NCBI RefSeq assembly: GCF_900129935.1
Contig: NZ_FQXJ01000019.1
Coordinates: 1-64,000, forward strand
Direction of reading: 5' to 3'
Source: Desulfosporosinus lacus DSM 15449
GTDB taxonomy: Bacteria; Bacillota; Desulfitobacteriia; Desulfitobacteriales; Desulfitobacteriaceae
Length of the DNA: 64,000 nucleotides
Part shown: piece after piece, positions 16,879 to 25,288 of the stretch
Layout: every line of letters starts with the position of its first letter
Numbering within the stretch: position 1 is the first letter of the stretch
Translations under genes and position numbers: made by a program
Notes under the pieces: generated by a model
Database searches by the model: none
What the model was told of the DNA's origin: nothing
The model's input: only the letters and a program-made list of their open reading frames with translations

Positions 16879-17448
16879 ATGATGACATATGTCGTCCCCA
16901 TAGTGATTGGTTTCTTCTTTGCCTTTGCTCTTCAGAAGGCGGGATTGGGACACTACCATAAAATCGTTAATCAATTTCGCTTTAAAGATAATACGGTCAT
17001 GAAGTTTATGATGACGGGGATTTCGGTAGGGCTTGTAGGTATCTACACCTTGAAAGATCTGGGCTTTCTCCAGATGGATCAGGTTTCTTCCACTTATATA
17101 CTAGGCAATCTTCTCGGCGGACTGCTTTTTGGGGTAGGGATGGCTCTCGCCGGCACTTGACCGGGGACGTTGATCACAGGTTGTGGTCAGGGGAATTTGG
17201 ATTACCTAATACCTGGACTCTTGGGTTTTCTGACGGGTGGAATTTTATTTGGGGTGACCTATCAATCGATTTTCTTGAAGATTTCGACCATTGGAAATTA
17301 TGGTCAAAAAACCCTCGAAGATCTCTTTCATGTTAACCATTGGTTGTTTGTAGGACTTTTTGTCCTGTGTACCCTGGTTTTTTATGTGGCTTCTAAAATT
17401 GCAGAGAACTCTAAGAAGACGAAATTGGGTGCTTCCAAAGAGATTTAA
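16879..17448 (+). CDS. YeeE/YedE-type transporter, second half, probable selenoprotein
   Basis: Reading from ATG 16879 (two bases after the first-half stop) to TAA 17448 gives 189 residues if the in-frame TGA at 17158-17160 (codon 94) is read through. The protein reads LAGT-[UGA]-PGTLITGCGQG; family members have GxCPGT at this spot, so UGA replaces the conserved cysteine. Both flanks keep the frame and the membrane segments. A hairpin just downstream fits a SECIS. I interpret codon 94 as selenocysteine. Conventional gene calling would split this into two frames. A plain nonsense mutation is the alternative. Confidence 0.8.
17158..17189 (+). promoter_or_regulatory. Candidate bacterial SECIS element with its UGA codon
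   Basis: Counting U of the UGA as 1, an eight-pair stem TGATCACA (17171-17178) / TGTGGTCA (17182-17189), with one T-G wobble, closes a GGT loop. U17, G23 and U24, which SelB contacts in the E. coli fdhF element, are all present (17174, 17180, 17181), and the loop context CAGGU is identical. U17 falls in the wobble pair instead of a clean bulge. Spacing from UGA to stem is ten bases, close to the eleven of fdhF. Confidence 0.75.
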
Positions 17449-17519
17449 GAGAAATTAAAACGGTATATCCGTCGGCATAGCAAAACAATAGTTCACTTTA
17501 TGGGAAAGGAGGGGGCAAT

Positions 17520-19727
17520 GTGTCTAAAGTCTATACATGGGACCAATTGTTCAGCCGACGTCAGTTTATTAAGGGCTCAGTGGCTGCGGCTGCTCTTGGT
17601 GCAGCCGCTGGGATAGGTCTGCTTAGGCCCGAATCCAACTTGGGACAAGGAATATCGGATCAGGCAGCGGTAAAAGGGACAAAGCTTGTGACCACAATCT
17701 GCGAGCAATGTGTATGGCGGTGTGGTGTTATCGCCAGAGTTGAAGACGGTGTCGTCAAAATGTTGGAAGGGAACCCTGATCACCCCAACAACTTGGGAAG
17801 ATTATGTCCCCGTGGCAATGCAGGAATCGAAACGTTGTATAGCCCGGATCGCATTAAGTTCCCACTCATTCGAGCAGGGGCACGGGGCAGCGGTTTGTGG
17901 CGCAGGGCATCATGGGATGAGGCTTTGAGTTATACAGCTGAGCAAATGAAAAAGATCAAAGATAAATACGGCGCTAAGGCCATGATGTTTAATTCAACAG
18001 ATAACCTTTCGCAACCGTTTTTTGAGATTCTCCTCAAGGCTTATGGCACTCCGAATTATGGGACTCAAAGGAGTTTATGCTTCAATTCAATGACGACGGG
18101 GTTTTTATATACCTATGGGACCCCTCAACCGGGTACGGATTTTTCGAAATGCAAGTATATGATTTTTACCGGTAGAAATCTGGCCGAGGGAATATCCAAT
18201 AGTGAAACCCAAGAAATGATTGAAATGGTGGCTAGGGGTGTCAAGGTTGTAGTTTTAGATCCGCGCTTTAGTAAGACTGCTTCTAAAGCGACTGAGTGGT
18301 TGCCTGTCCGTCCTGGCACAGATTCAGCATTTTTCTTGGCGATGATTAATGTAATTATTAAAGAAAAATTGTATAATAAAGTTTTTGTTAATCAATATAC
18401 TCAAGGCTTCGAGGACCTCCTTACTGAGGTCAAAGACTATACGCCGGAATGGGCAGAGAAAAAGTGTGAAATTCCTGCGACGACGATCCGTCGGATTGCC
18501 CTGGACTTCGCCTCTGCTGCACCGGCAGCGATAGCGCATCCTAACTGGAGAACGTCTAATTTTGTAAATTCGTTCCAAACCGAGCGAGCTATTGCCGTGC
18601 TAAATGCTTTAATAGGGAATTGGGCACAGCCTGGAGGGTTGATTCCAGACCAGGATTTAAGCACTTTAAAACTTGGAGTTTTATCTCACCCAGCTTTTCC
18701 AATCGCTCAAGGGATACGTCTTGATGGAGTGCCGTGGCAATATCCCATGGTACCCTTGGCCTATGGTGTGATTCAAACAATGCGGGATAATATTTTAACC
18801 GGCAAGCCTTATGAGGCCAAAGGGTGGCTGATTTCTAGACAGAATCCAGTTCTTTCGATTCCTGAACGCCAAAAAACTATTAATGCTTTGATGAAGCTGG
18901 ATTTTGTGGCAGTGATTGATATTCAAGCCAGTGACACAGCGTATTATGCCGATGTGATTTTACCTGAATCCTATTATCTCGAACGCTTTGATGGCCTGAT
19001 TCCGATTAAGAACAAAATCTTTATTCGTCAGCCGGTGGTTGAGCCTCTCTATGATACGAAAAGCAGTTTAATGATTTACAAGGAGTTAGCAGATAAGTTG
19101 GGCCTTGGGGAATTTTTGCCCTTTAAGGATGAAAAGGATCTTTTGGCTCAACAGCTTAAGCCTTTTGCGGTAGATTTAGAGGAATTACAACGGGTGGGAC
19201 ATTATGAAATGCAAGATTTTAAAGAAGATCACTCCAAGGATTTTGAGTTCCAGACAAGCAGCGGCAAAATTGAAATCTCTTCGGGCATTATGGCCCAAAT
19301 GGGCAAGAAGGCCGTCCCAACTTGGAATGAACCGCCTCGACCTGAAAAAGACCATTACTATCTCTTAACTGGCAAAACTGCGCAGCATACCCAAATGTTC
19401 ACGCAAAATAATCGTTGGCTATTAGAAGTATTTCCGGAAAATCGAGCCTGGTTGCATACCTCAGTTGCTGCGAAGATAGGAGTCAAGATGAACGATGATG
19501 TAGTTTTGGAGAGTGAGGTCGGAAAGGTTAGTATTAAAGCTTATGTAACAGAGGGGATAAGACCGGATTGTATTTTCATGGTCGGTGGATTTGGGCACGT
19601 GAGCAAAGGACTTAAAGCAGCCTATGGTTTAGGGGCAAGTGATTCAGCCCTCCACAAAACCATCACAGACCCGATTTCTGGAGGTTCAGCTTTAAGTGAA
19701 ACCTTCGTAACTGTGAGTAAAGCGTAA
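17520..19727 (+). CDS. Molybdopterin oxidoreductase catalytic subunit (PhsA/PsrA-type)
   Basis: 735 residues. A Tat signal (SRRQFIKGS plus hydrophobic stretch) exports the folded enzyme. A 4Fe-4S site follows (CEQCVWRCGV...GRLCPRGN), then the molybdopterin domains. The metal ligand region RSLCFNSMTTG supplies a cysteine, as in thiosulfate and polysulfide reductases. It sits with an FeS and an NrfD-type subunit, the classic three-subunit set. Substrate is inferred as thiosulfate, polysulfide or tetrathionate because of the adjoining sulfur transporter. GTG start after AAAGGAGGGGGCAA. Confidence 0.9.
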   Translation: MSKVYTWDQLFSRRQFIKGSVAAAALGAAAGIGLLRPESNLGQGISDQAAVKGTKLVTTICEQCVWRCGVIARVEDGVVKMLEGNPDHPNNLGRLCPRGNAGIETLYSPDRIKFPLIRAGARGSGLWRRASWDEALSYTAEQMKKIKDKYGAKAMMFNSTDNLSQPFFEILLKAYGTPNYGTQRSLCFNSMTTGFLYTYGTPQPGTDFSKCKYMIFTGRNLAEGISNSETQEMIEMVARGVKVVVLDPRFSKTASKATEWLPVRPGTDSAFFLAMINVIIKEKLYNKVFVNQYTQGFEDLLTEVKDYTPEWAEKKCEIPATTIRRIALDFASAAPAAIAHPNWRTSNFVNSFQTERAIAVLNALIGNWAQPGGLIPDQDLSTLKLGVLSHPAFPIAQGIRLDGVPWQYPMVPLAYGVIQTMRDNILTGKPYEAKGWLISRQNPVLSIPERQKTINALMKLDFVAVIDIQASDTAYYADVILPESYYLERFDGLIPIKNKIFIRQPVVEPLYDTKSSLMIYKELADKLGLGEFLPFKDEKDLLAQQLKPFAVDLEELQRVGHYEMQDFKEDHSKDFEFQTSSGKIEISSGIMAQMGKKAVPTWNEPPRPEKDHYYLLTGKTAQHTQMFTQNNRWLLEVFPENRAWLHTSVAAKIGVKMNDDVVLESEVGKVSIKAYVTEGIRPDCIFMVGGFGHVSKGLKAAYGLGASDSALHKTITDPISGGSALSETFVTVSKA

Positions 19728-19764
19728 GATGAGAATTAAGGTATAAGGTGTAGGAGGGAAAAAA

Positions 19765-20340
19765 ATGACTGTTCGCATGGGATTTGTCATCATTACTTCA
19801 CGCTGTATCGATTGTGATGCCTGTATGGTGGCCTGTCGCTCAGAAAATGACGTGCCACTGGGGCATACGCGCAATTGGGTGAAGAGTAGTGGAGTCCAAG
19901 GACAGTTCCCGAAGGTTTCAGAAGTGTTTCAACCGGGGAATTGTATGCATTGTGATAACCCGCCCTGTGTCTCGGTTTGTCCGACAGGGGCGTCACAAAA
20001 ACGATCTGATGGGATTGTCATTGTCGAGGATAAGAAATGCATCGGCTGTAAATATTGTCTTACAGCTTGCCCGTACGATGCACGCTTTTCCAATTCTGAA
20101 ACTGGAAAGGCAGATAAGTGTACACTATGCTTACATCGCCTTGAGCAAGGACTTGAGCCTGCATGTGTGCAAACTTGCCTGGGAAAATCCCGGCTGGCAG
20201 GGGATCTCAACGACCCAAGCAGTGTTGTCTCTATGCTCATAGCGCAATATCCGACAAGAATCCTACTTAAAGAGGTGGGAACGGGCCCTAATATTTATTA
20301 TATTGACGAAGCTGTTCCAGATATACCCGATGGGAAATAA
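19765..20340 (+). CDS. 4Fe-4S electron-transfer subunit (PhsB/PsrB/DmsB-type)
   Basis: 191 residues with four cysteine clusters: CIDCDACMVAC, CMHCDNPPCVSVC, CIGCKYCLTAC and CTLCLHR...CVQTC, sixteen cysteines for four 4Fe-4S clusters. This is the standard B subunit that carries electrons between the membrane NrfD subunit and the molybdenum subunit. No signal of its own; it would travel with the Tat-exported partner. GTAGGAGGGA lies upstream of the ATG. Confidence 0.92.
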   Translation: MTVRMGFVIITSRCIDCDACMVACRSENDVPLGHTRNWVKSSGVQGQFPKVSEVFQPGNCMHCDNPPCVSVCPTGASQKRSDGIVIVEDKKCIGCKYCLTACPYDARFSNSETGKADKCTLCLHRLEQGLEPACVQTCLGKSRLAGDLNDPSSVVSMLIAQYPTRILLKEVGTGPNIYYIDEAVPDIPDGK

Positions 20341-20361
20341 CGGGCTAAGGAGGTGGACTAA

Positions 20362-21258
20362 GTGGAATTAACTTGGGGATTAATGATTGTCATTTATCTT
20401 TTCACTGCGGGACTGAGTGCTGGAGCCATGATCACCTCGAATCTCGCTTTTCTCTACGGTGGCCAAGAATTTGAACGAGTCAGCCGCTGGGGGGCCTATC
20501 TGTCACCCTTCCCGATTTCCTTGGGATTAGGCGTGCTGGTACTTGATCTCGGAAGCCCGTTTAATTTTTATCAGTTATTCTTAACACTGGAACTGAGCTC
20601 TCCGATGTCCTATGGGAGTTGGATCATTCTGTTTTTCACGATGTTGAGCTTTGTTTACCTTTACCTTTGGCTTCCAGAAACTTATCAAAAAATAGGTCAG
20701 ACACAGCAATTGAAACGATGGAAAAAGCACCTGACAAAGTTAATGCCATTTCTATCCATTGCTGTTGCATCCTATACAGGTCTTCTTCTCAATGCAGCAG
20801 TACGTCCGATCTGGAATGCTCCGCTGCTGCCAATACTGTTCTTAGTTTCTGCACTTTCGACTGGGGTTGCTGCAGTGATCCTGATTTCGAATCTCAGCCC
20901 CTGGAAACGGGCTCGGCACAAAGAATTACACGTCTTGACTAAAGCTGATGCCGGATTGATAATCCTAGAGTGTTTGATTATACTAATAATGATTGTAATG
21001 GGCAGATTAAGCTCAGCCAGTGAGTCAATTGCCTTTAACAGTTTGTTGGTTGGAAACTATGCTTGGGTTTTCTGGCTTTTAATCGTCGGACTTGGGTTGA
21101 TCATTCCTTTGTTCATGGAGTTAATGGAACTTAAGGGAAAAATCCCAGTGAAATGGGTTTGGCCTGTGACAATCAGCAGCAGTTTCCTGGTCTTATTTGG
21201 AGGATTTTTCGTGCGGTATGTCATAACCTATGCTGGGCAAACGAATAGCTGGTTCTAA
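20362..21258 (+). CDS. NrfD/PsrC-type quinone-interacting membrane subunit
   Basis: 298 residues, about eight hydrophobic segments, starting WGLMIVIYLFTAGLSAGAMI as in NrfD/PsrC proteins. It completes the A-B-C molybdoenzyme and would exchange electrons with menaquinone. Twenty-one bases separate it from the FeS subunit; AAGGAGGTGG is the ribosome site. The next 190 bases contain a repeat, so the Rieske gene may belong to a separate or attenuated transcript. Confidence 0.9.
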   Translation: MELTWGLMIVIYLFTAGLSAGAMITSNLAFLYGGQEFERVSRWGAYLSPFPISLGLGVLVLDLGSPFNFYQLFLTLELSSPMSYGSWIILFFTMLSFVYLYLWLPETYQKIGQTQQLKRWKKHLTKLMPFLSIAVASYTGLLLNAAVRPIWNAPLLPILFLVSALSTGVAAVILISNLSPWKRARHKELHVLTKADAGLIILECLIILIMIVMGRLSSASESIAFNSLLVGNYAWVFWLLIVGLGLIIPLFMELMELKGKIPVKWVWPVTISSSFLVLFGGFFVRYVITYAGQTNSWF

Positions 21259-21289
21259 ATATTGAGTCATTTTAATGCTCTATGGAGCC

Positions 21290-21402
21290 TGTGCCTTCGG
21301 TGTAGGTTTCCTAAGTCGGAAGGTATCCTTTGTGGATAGCAACTTCGGCAATACTCCCGTATCTGAAGCTCGATGTTCGGTTTTAGCTGAACGAGTTCAC
21401 TT
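21290..21402 (+). repeat. Solo transposon-right-end-like hairpin element, copy 2 of 3
   Basis: The core hairpin has arms GTTCGGTT and AGCTGAAC and is followed by GAGTTCACTT, ending 48 bases before the Rieske start codon. Compared with copy 1 the left arm differs at two positions, both giving G-U pairs, so the fold is kept at RNA level. Its upstream part (GGATAGC...TACTCCCG) aligns loosely with copy 1. Confidence 0.55.
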
Positions 21403-21450
21403 ACTTAAACCTGGAAGGTCATAGAATTACAGGAAAGGAAAAGGTTAGGT

Positions 21451-21936
21451 TTGACCAGGTTTCTTAACCAGGTAAGATTGCACATGCCTAAGCAGTCAGA
21501 ATGGACGAGACGTGCCGTGTTGCGTTTAGCATGGGTCGGGGTCATCGCTTCAGCTGCCTTGACTATTGAACCTCTCTTTAAGTATCTCACAAGTAAAGAG
21601 GATCGACAGAAATCTCCCCTGGTGGTTTATAAAAAACCACTTTCAGAAAACAGCGGCTGGCAAAACACAGCCGCTGCTCGTGTCTGGGTTAAAAGAGATT
21701 CCTCTGGGGTCATGGCGTTGGTAGCCACCTGTACTCATCTTGGCTGCGAGGTAAACTATCATGCAGAAAAGAAAGAATGGATTTGTCCTTGTCATGCCAG
21801 CATTTATGATGAAGAAGGTATGACTGTATCAGGACCTGCCCCTAAGGCTTTGCCTAGAGTCGCTGTCCAATCTCAATCGGACGGTTCGCTGATTATTAAT
21901 ACTTCAAAAATAGTAGGAATGGATACTCGAGTATGA
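21451..21936 (+). CDS. Rieske 2Fe-2S protein
   Basis: 161 residues. An N-terminal membrane or Tat-like anchor (WTRRAVLRLAWVGVIASAALT) is followed by the Rieske fold with cluster-binding CTHLGC and CPCHAS boxes and the GPAPKALP loop. It is one of the three core parts of a cytochrome bc-type quinol oxidoreductase with the two genes that follow. TTG start with AAAGGAAAAGG upstream. It overlaps the cytochrome b gene by four bases. Confidence 0.92.
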   Translation: MTRFLNQVRLHMPKQSEWTRRAVLRLAWVGVIASAALTIEPLFKYLTSKEDRQKSPLVVYKKPLSENSGWQNTAAARVWVKRDSSGVMALVATCTHLGCEVNYHAEKKEWICPCHASIYDEEGMTVSGPAPKALPRVAVQSQSDGSLIINTSKIVGMDTRV

Positions 21937-22556
21937 ATGATAGCAAAAACTTTGTGAATCATATTAGACCAAGATTTGTTCCGGAGGGAGCGCTCAGGGT
22001 ACTTTATACCTTTTGCCTTGGAGGGGTGTCATTTCTAGCCTTCATCGTACTCGGGGTGACGGGTCTCCTGCTTATGTTTCATTATCAACCAGGAGATAAT
22101 GCTTTCAGTAGTATTTTAACTATTTCATCGGTGATTCCATATGGTGGAGTCATCAGGAATTTGCATTATTGGGCGGGGCAACTCATGGTGGTAACTGTAA
22201 ACCTTCATATGCTGCGAGTCGTTTGGACACATTCCTATAAACCTCCCAAACAGTTGAATTGGCTTGTTGGAGTGGGGTTGCTTATTTTCGTATTGTTTTT
22301 AGATTTTACAGGATACTTATTAATTGGATCACAGGAAAGTGGTGCCGCCGCCACTGTAGCAGTAAACATATTAGGATTAATTCGACTAATAGGGAGCGGG
22401 TTGGCTCAGATTTTGTTTGGAGAACCTTCTGTGTTAAGTGGAAGTACCCTTGTAGTGTATGTATGGCATTGTGTTGCCCTGCCTATGGTTGCTTTTTTAT
22501 TACAACTTTATCATTTCTGGCGTGTTCGTCGTGACGGGGGAGTACGTCCGCTCTAA
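21933..22556 (+). CDS. Cytochrome b (N-terminal, haem-binding part)
   Basis: 207 residues with four main membrane helices. Two pairs of histidines for the b haems are visible: LHYWAGQLMVVTVNLHMLRVVW in helix B and YVWHCVALPMVAFLLQLYHFW in helix D. The length is that of the b6-type split cytochrome b, the remainder being the next gene. The start overlaps the Rieske stop. Confidence 0.9.
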   Translation: MNDSKNFVNHIRPRFVPEGALRVLYTFCLGGVSFLAFIVLGVTGLLLMFHYQPGDNAFSSILTISSVIPYGGVIRNLHYWAGQLMVVTVNLHMLRVVWTHSYKPPKQLNWLVGVGLLIFVLFLDFTGYLLIGSQESGAAATVAVNILGLIRLIGSGLAQILFGEPSVLSGSTLVVYVWHCVALPMVAFLLQLYHFWRVRRDGGVRPL

Positions 22557-22568
22557 GGGGGAGTCCAT

Positions 22569-22934
22569 ATGGCACGTTTACCGCTTAAACACCTTACAGA
22601 AAAAGAGGGAATAGCTGCACTATTTTTCTTGGCATTTTGCCTAGGCTTGGCTTTAATGTTCCAGCCTAGTGTCGGCACGAGTAATCAGGCTCCATCTGTT
22701 TCCCATGCTGTTGCTCCCTGGATTTTTGGTCCGTTTCAAATTTTATTATTATATCTCCCACCGCGGGTCGGGGCTCTGCTAATTCCCATTCTAATTATTG
22801 CCGGAATTTCAGGGTTGCCCTGGTTGGTTGATGTTTTGGGTGTAAAGTGGGGTCAAAGAATCTTTATGACTCTCTTTGTTTTTGTTTGTGCCCTTCTGTT
22901 GTGGTTTGTCGTCAAAGAATTATGGTGGACTTAA
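22569..22934 (+). CDS. Cytochrome b C-terminal part (subunit IV-like)
   Basis: 121 residues with three hydrophobic segments. The segment VAPWIFGPFQILLLYLPPRVGALLIP resembles the subunit IV / cytochrome b C-terminal region, with a Pro-containing loop in place of a clear PEWY motif. Position directly after split cytochrome b supports it. GGGGGAGTCC precedes the ATG. Confidence 0.75.
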   Translation: MARLPLKHLTEKEGIAALFFLAFCLGLALMFQPSVGTSNQAPSVSHAVAPWIFGPFQILLLYLPPRVGALLIPILIIAGISGLPWLVDVLGVKWGQRIFMTLFVFVCALLLWFVVKELWWT

Positions 22935-22935
22935 A

Positions 22936-24465
22936 ATGAAGAAAGCATTTTTATTAGCAAGTCTTTTCTTAATATTGATGGTTATTCTAACCCTGAAACA
23001 GTCTAAGTCTCAGGAATGGGCTGATTATCAAACAGAGTATTTTACTGAGCAAACATCTAAGCTGCAATTTGAACTCGGAACGATTAGTGATGCTGACGAG
23101 CAAAAGAGAATACAAGCAGAAATCGCCAGTTATCAAAATCGAAAACCTGAGATCGTCAATCTCGTGCTTCCGAATGGAGAAGTTGAACGTTGCCAAACCT
23201 GTCACCTGGGGCTTGAAGAGATATCGGACTCCCATCCCAGTAATACCCTGGGATGTGCAGTTTGCCATGGCGGAAACCCTCGGTCGCTGGACAAAAGGAC
23301 GGCCCATGCTCAAATGTATGGAGGCGGGCATCCAGGGTCCTTAGATGTAGCATCCTTAAGTTGCGGGGGGACAGGTCCTAATGGGGCTGCCTGTCACAGT
23401 GGGAATCATGAGCTGGCTAAAAATCAAGTGGATACAGTGAAAGCCTCGATTATGTCCACGAAAGCTGGAGAGTTAAGTGTTGTGCGCCGGATATTTGGGC
23501 TTGATAAAACCAGCGAGGTTTCAGGTCTTGGCAAAGGCGAAGGGGCCTTTGTTTATCCAAATCCGTTGCAGGGGCGACCTAATGAAGAAATATTTCAACA
23601 GAGTTGTCTGAGTCAATGTCATCAAAGCGGAGGAGATTTACTCTTGGCCGCAAATAATCCTCTCCTAGCGACTACAGAACAAGAGGCTTCAAAAGGTTCA
23701 ACATCCCTGAGTAATCAAAAGGGCGAAGCGAACGGAAACGTTCTGGGAAATGGTTGTGAAGCCTGCCATGTCTTGACCAACCCAACTCATACTTATATCG
23801 GCAATGATACGACCATTAAGGAGAATCAAAGCGGGCGTGGAATGGTTCACCGCCTGACAACCCAAATTCCTTATACTCAATGTAACCAATGTCATAACCA
23901 AGGGACCCATGATCCAATTCAAATGAAATTTACTGCACGGCCTGATATCGACAAAGTCACACGGGATTGGCAGGCTGGAGACTTAACTTGGACGGATCGC
24001 GTGAGTGATTATTATTTGCCCGGTGAACTCTTTGCCCGATGTGAAGTGAGTCTAGACTGTATTGATTGTCATACTGGACTTGATACCATGGGAGATGGGG
24101 AATTATACACATCCCAACATGAGGCTGTTCATATTCAATGCCTCGATTGTCATGGAACTAAAGATCAACCTCCTCTGACTAAGAAACTTGAGAGTCAGGA
24201 GGACTTAGCTCTTCAAATGCAAAAGCAGGTTACGAATCCGAAATTTCCGACGTTAAAAATGGGGGATGAAATTCTTGTGACGTCTAAGGGGGAAGATTTA
24301 CCTTTTTTGCGTCATGAGGGAGATGCCTGGAATCAAAGTAGTCGGGTGACCGGGAAAACGTTCAAGATACCCTTGGTGATTGGAAGTGAATGCGAACAGA
24401 ACCCTGAAGATCAAGGGGCAGATTCGTGTCATAAGTGTCACAATCGCACCGCCGAAAACCCATGA
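22936..24465 (+). CDS. Exported multihaem cytochrome c (7 CxxCH plus 2 unusual sites)
   Basis: 509 residues. ATG 22936 follows the previous stop by one base, and a clear signal or anchor segment follows. Canonical haem sites in order: CQTCH, CAVCH, CEACH, CNQCH, CIDCH, CLDCH, CHKCH. Two more have the right C-terminal CH but altered spacing: CLSQCH (CX3CH) and a CX9CH ending AACH. It probably accepts electrons from the Rieske/cytochrome b complex encoded upstream. No substrate motif of nitrite or sulfite reductases is obvious. Confidence 0.88.
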   Translation: MKKAFLLASLFLILMVILTLKQSKSQEWADYQTEYFTEQTSKLQFELGTISDADEQKRIQAEIASYQNRKPEIVNLVLPNGEVERCQTCHLGLEEISDSHPSNTLGCAVCHGGNPRSLDKRTAHAQMYGGGHPGSLDVASLSCGGTGPNGAACHSGNHELAKNQVDTVKASIMSTKAGELSVVRRIFGLDKTSEVSGLGKGEGAFVYPNPLQGRPNEEIFQQSCLSQCHQSGGDLLLAANNPLLATTEQEASKGSTSLSNQKGEANGNVLGNGCEACHVLTNPTHTYIGNDTTIKENQSGRGMVHRLTTQIPYTQCNQCHNQGTHDPIQMKFTARPDIDKVTRDWQAGDLTWTDRVSDYYLPGELFARCEVSLDCIDCHTGLDTMGDGELYTSQHEAVHIQCLDCHGTKDQPPLTKKLESQEDLALQMQKQVTNPKFPTLKMGDEILVTSKGEDLPFLRHEGDAWNQSSRVTGKTFKIPLVIGSECEQNPEDQGADSCHKCHNRTAENP

Positions 24466-24496
24466 ATTTAGAGTTTAAATAGAGTTTTTTTGACTC

Positions 24497-24534
24497 GTTC
24501 CATCCATACTGTTATTTAACAGTATGGATGGAAC
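24497..24534. other. Perfect 18-bp palindrome
   Basis: GTTCCATCCATACTGTTA and its exact inverse flank two T residues. No T run follows on the plus strand, so a standard terminator after the cytochrome gene is not fully met; T7 precedes it. It may act as terminator, mRNA stabiliser or protein site. The rest of 24535-24827 holds only the promoter region described next. Confidence 0.6.
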
Positions 24535-24647
24535 AATGTTGTAATGGAAACATTAAATGTAGGATTGCGGTCAAAGGGACCATAAACCAGATATAATAGT
24601 ACACGGTTATCCGAAAATTGGTAAAGAGAATGAATAGGTCAGAAGTG

Positions 24648-24712
24648 TTGACAAATTAAAGAGAGGCGAATATATTATAAATATGATACGGTATGGGGGT
24701 ATATGGGGGAGG
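24648..24712 (+). promoter_or_regulatory. Promoter with G-tract element upstream of FmdB/ferredoxin/CoADR genes
   Basis: TTGACA (24648-24653) and TATATT (24671-24676) are 17 bases apart. At 24692-24711, two TATGGGGG-like repeats follow in the same orientation. The placement past the -10 box is like the G/C-tract site at 15304-15319, but here the tracts are direct, not inverted. About 115 bases of leader follow before the first gene. Confidence 0.45.
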
Positions 24713-24827
24713 AAGTAAAATAGTAAGTAGCAGGATCTGTGATTATAGGGATGGGCTATTGTAACAGTGGCTAAAATTATTCTCAAGATTAAATTAAATA
24801 ATGTGTCAATAAGGGAGGTTTAATCAA

Positions 24828-25031
24828 ATGCCAAGTTATGATTTGGTGTGCCAATCGTGTGGGCATAAGTTTTCGATCTTTTGTACGATTAGTCAAAAAG
24901 ACCAACAGAGTTGCCCAATATGTGGCGGAGATCAAATAAAACAGCGGTTTACAACGGTCAATGTCATGGGGTCAAGTGGAGATAAAGGGTCCCAAGGAGC
25001 ACCAAACTCAGCTCCTCGCGGCTTTGGCTGA
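24828..25031 (+). CDS. FmdB-family zinc-ribbon protein
   Basis: 67 residues. MPSYDLVCQSCGHKF and CPICGG give the CxxC...CxxC zinc ribbon of FmdB-like regulatory proteins, followed by a flexible Gly/Ser tail. Function is unknown in most members. AAGGGAGG lies upstream. Confidence 0.85.
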   Translation: MPSYDLVCQSCGHKFSIFCTISQKDQQSCPICGGDQIKQRFTTVNVMGSSGDKGSQGAPNSAPRGFG

Positions 25032-25087
25032 GCAGGCTGCTAAGCGAGAAACCGTGTGTTTCTCTTAATGAGAGGAGTTGCAGATAG

Positions 25088-25288
25088 ATGGCCGCGTTCA
25101 TCTTAGAAAAACTGTGTCGAGGGTGTAAACGCTGTGTTAATGCATGCCCTGTTCAAGCGATCACTATTTTTTCACATCTGCCAGTTGTGGACCCTGCAAT
25201 TTGTATTGAGTGTGAGGCTTGTATGGAATCGTGTATGCATGGCGCAATTACGTTTACCTCGTCAGAGGAGAGGGAATCGAATGGATGA
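25088..25288 (+). CDS. Two-cluster 4Fe-4S ferredoxin
   Basis: 66 residues with CRGCKRCVNACP and CIECEACMESC motifs, the classical 2[4Fe-4S] layout with all eight cysteines. A cytosolic electron carrier, perhaps serving the disulfide reductase encoded 270 bases downstream. GAGAGGAG precedes the ATG. It overlaps the next gene by eight bases. Confidence 0.88.
   Translation: MAAFILEKLCRGCKRCVNACPVQAITIFSHLPVVDPAICIECEACMESCMHGAITFTSSEERESNG

Noticed and set aside
17158-17160. Simple nonsense mutation splitting the transporter
   Set aside because: The stop is UGA exactly at the conserved Cys, a hairpin with the SelB-contacted bases follows at the right distance, and the frame beyond is intact. 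Kept only as the alternative explanation.
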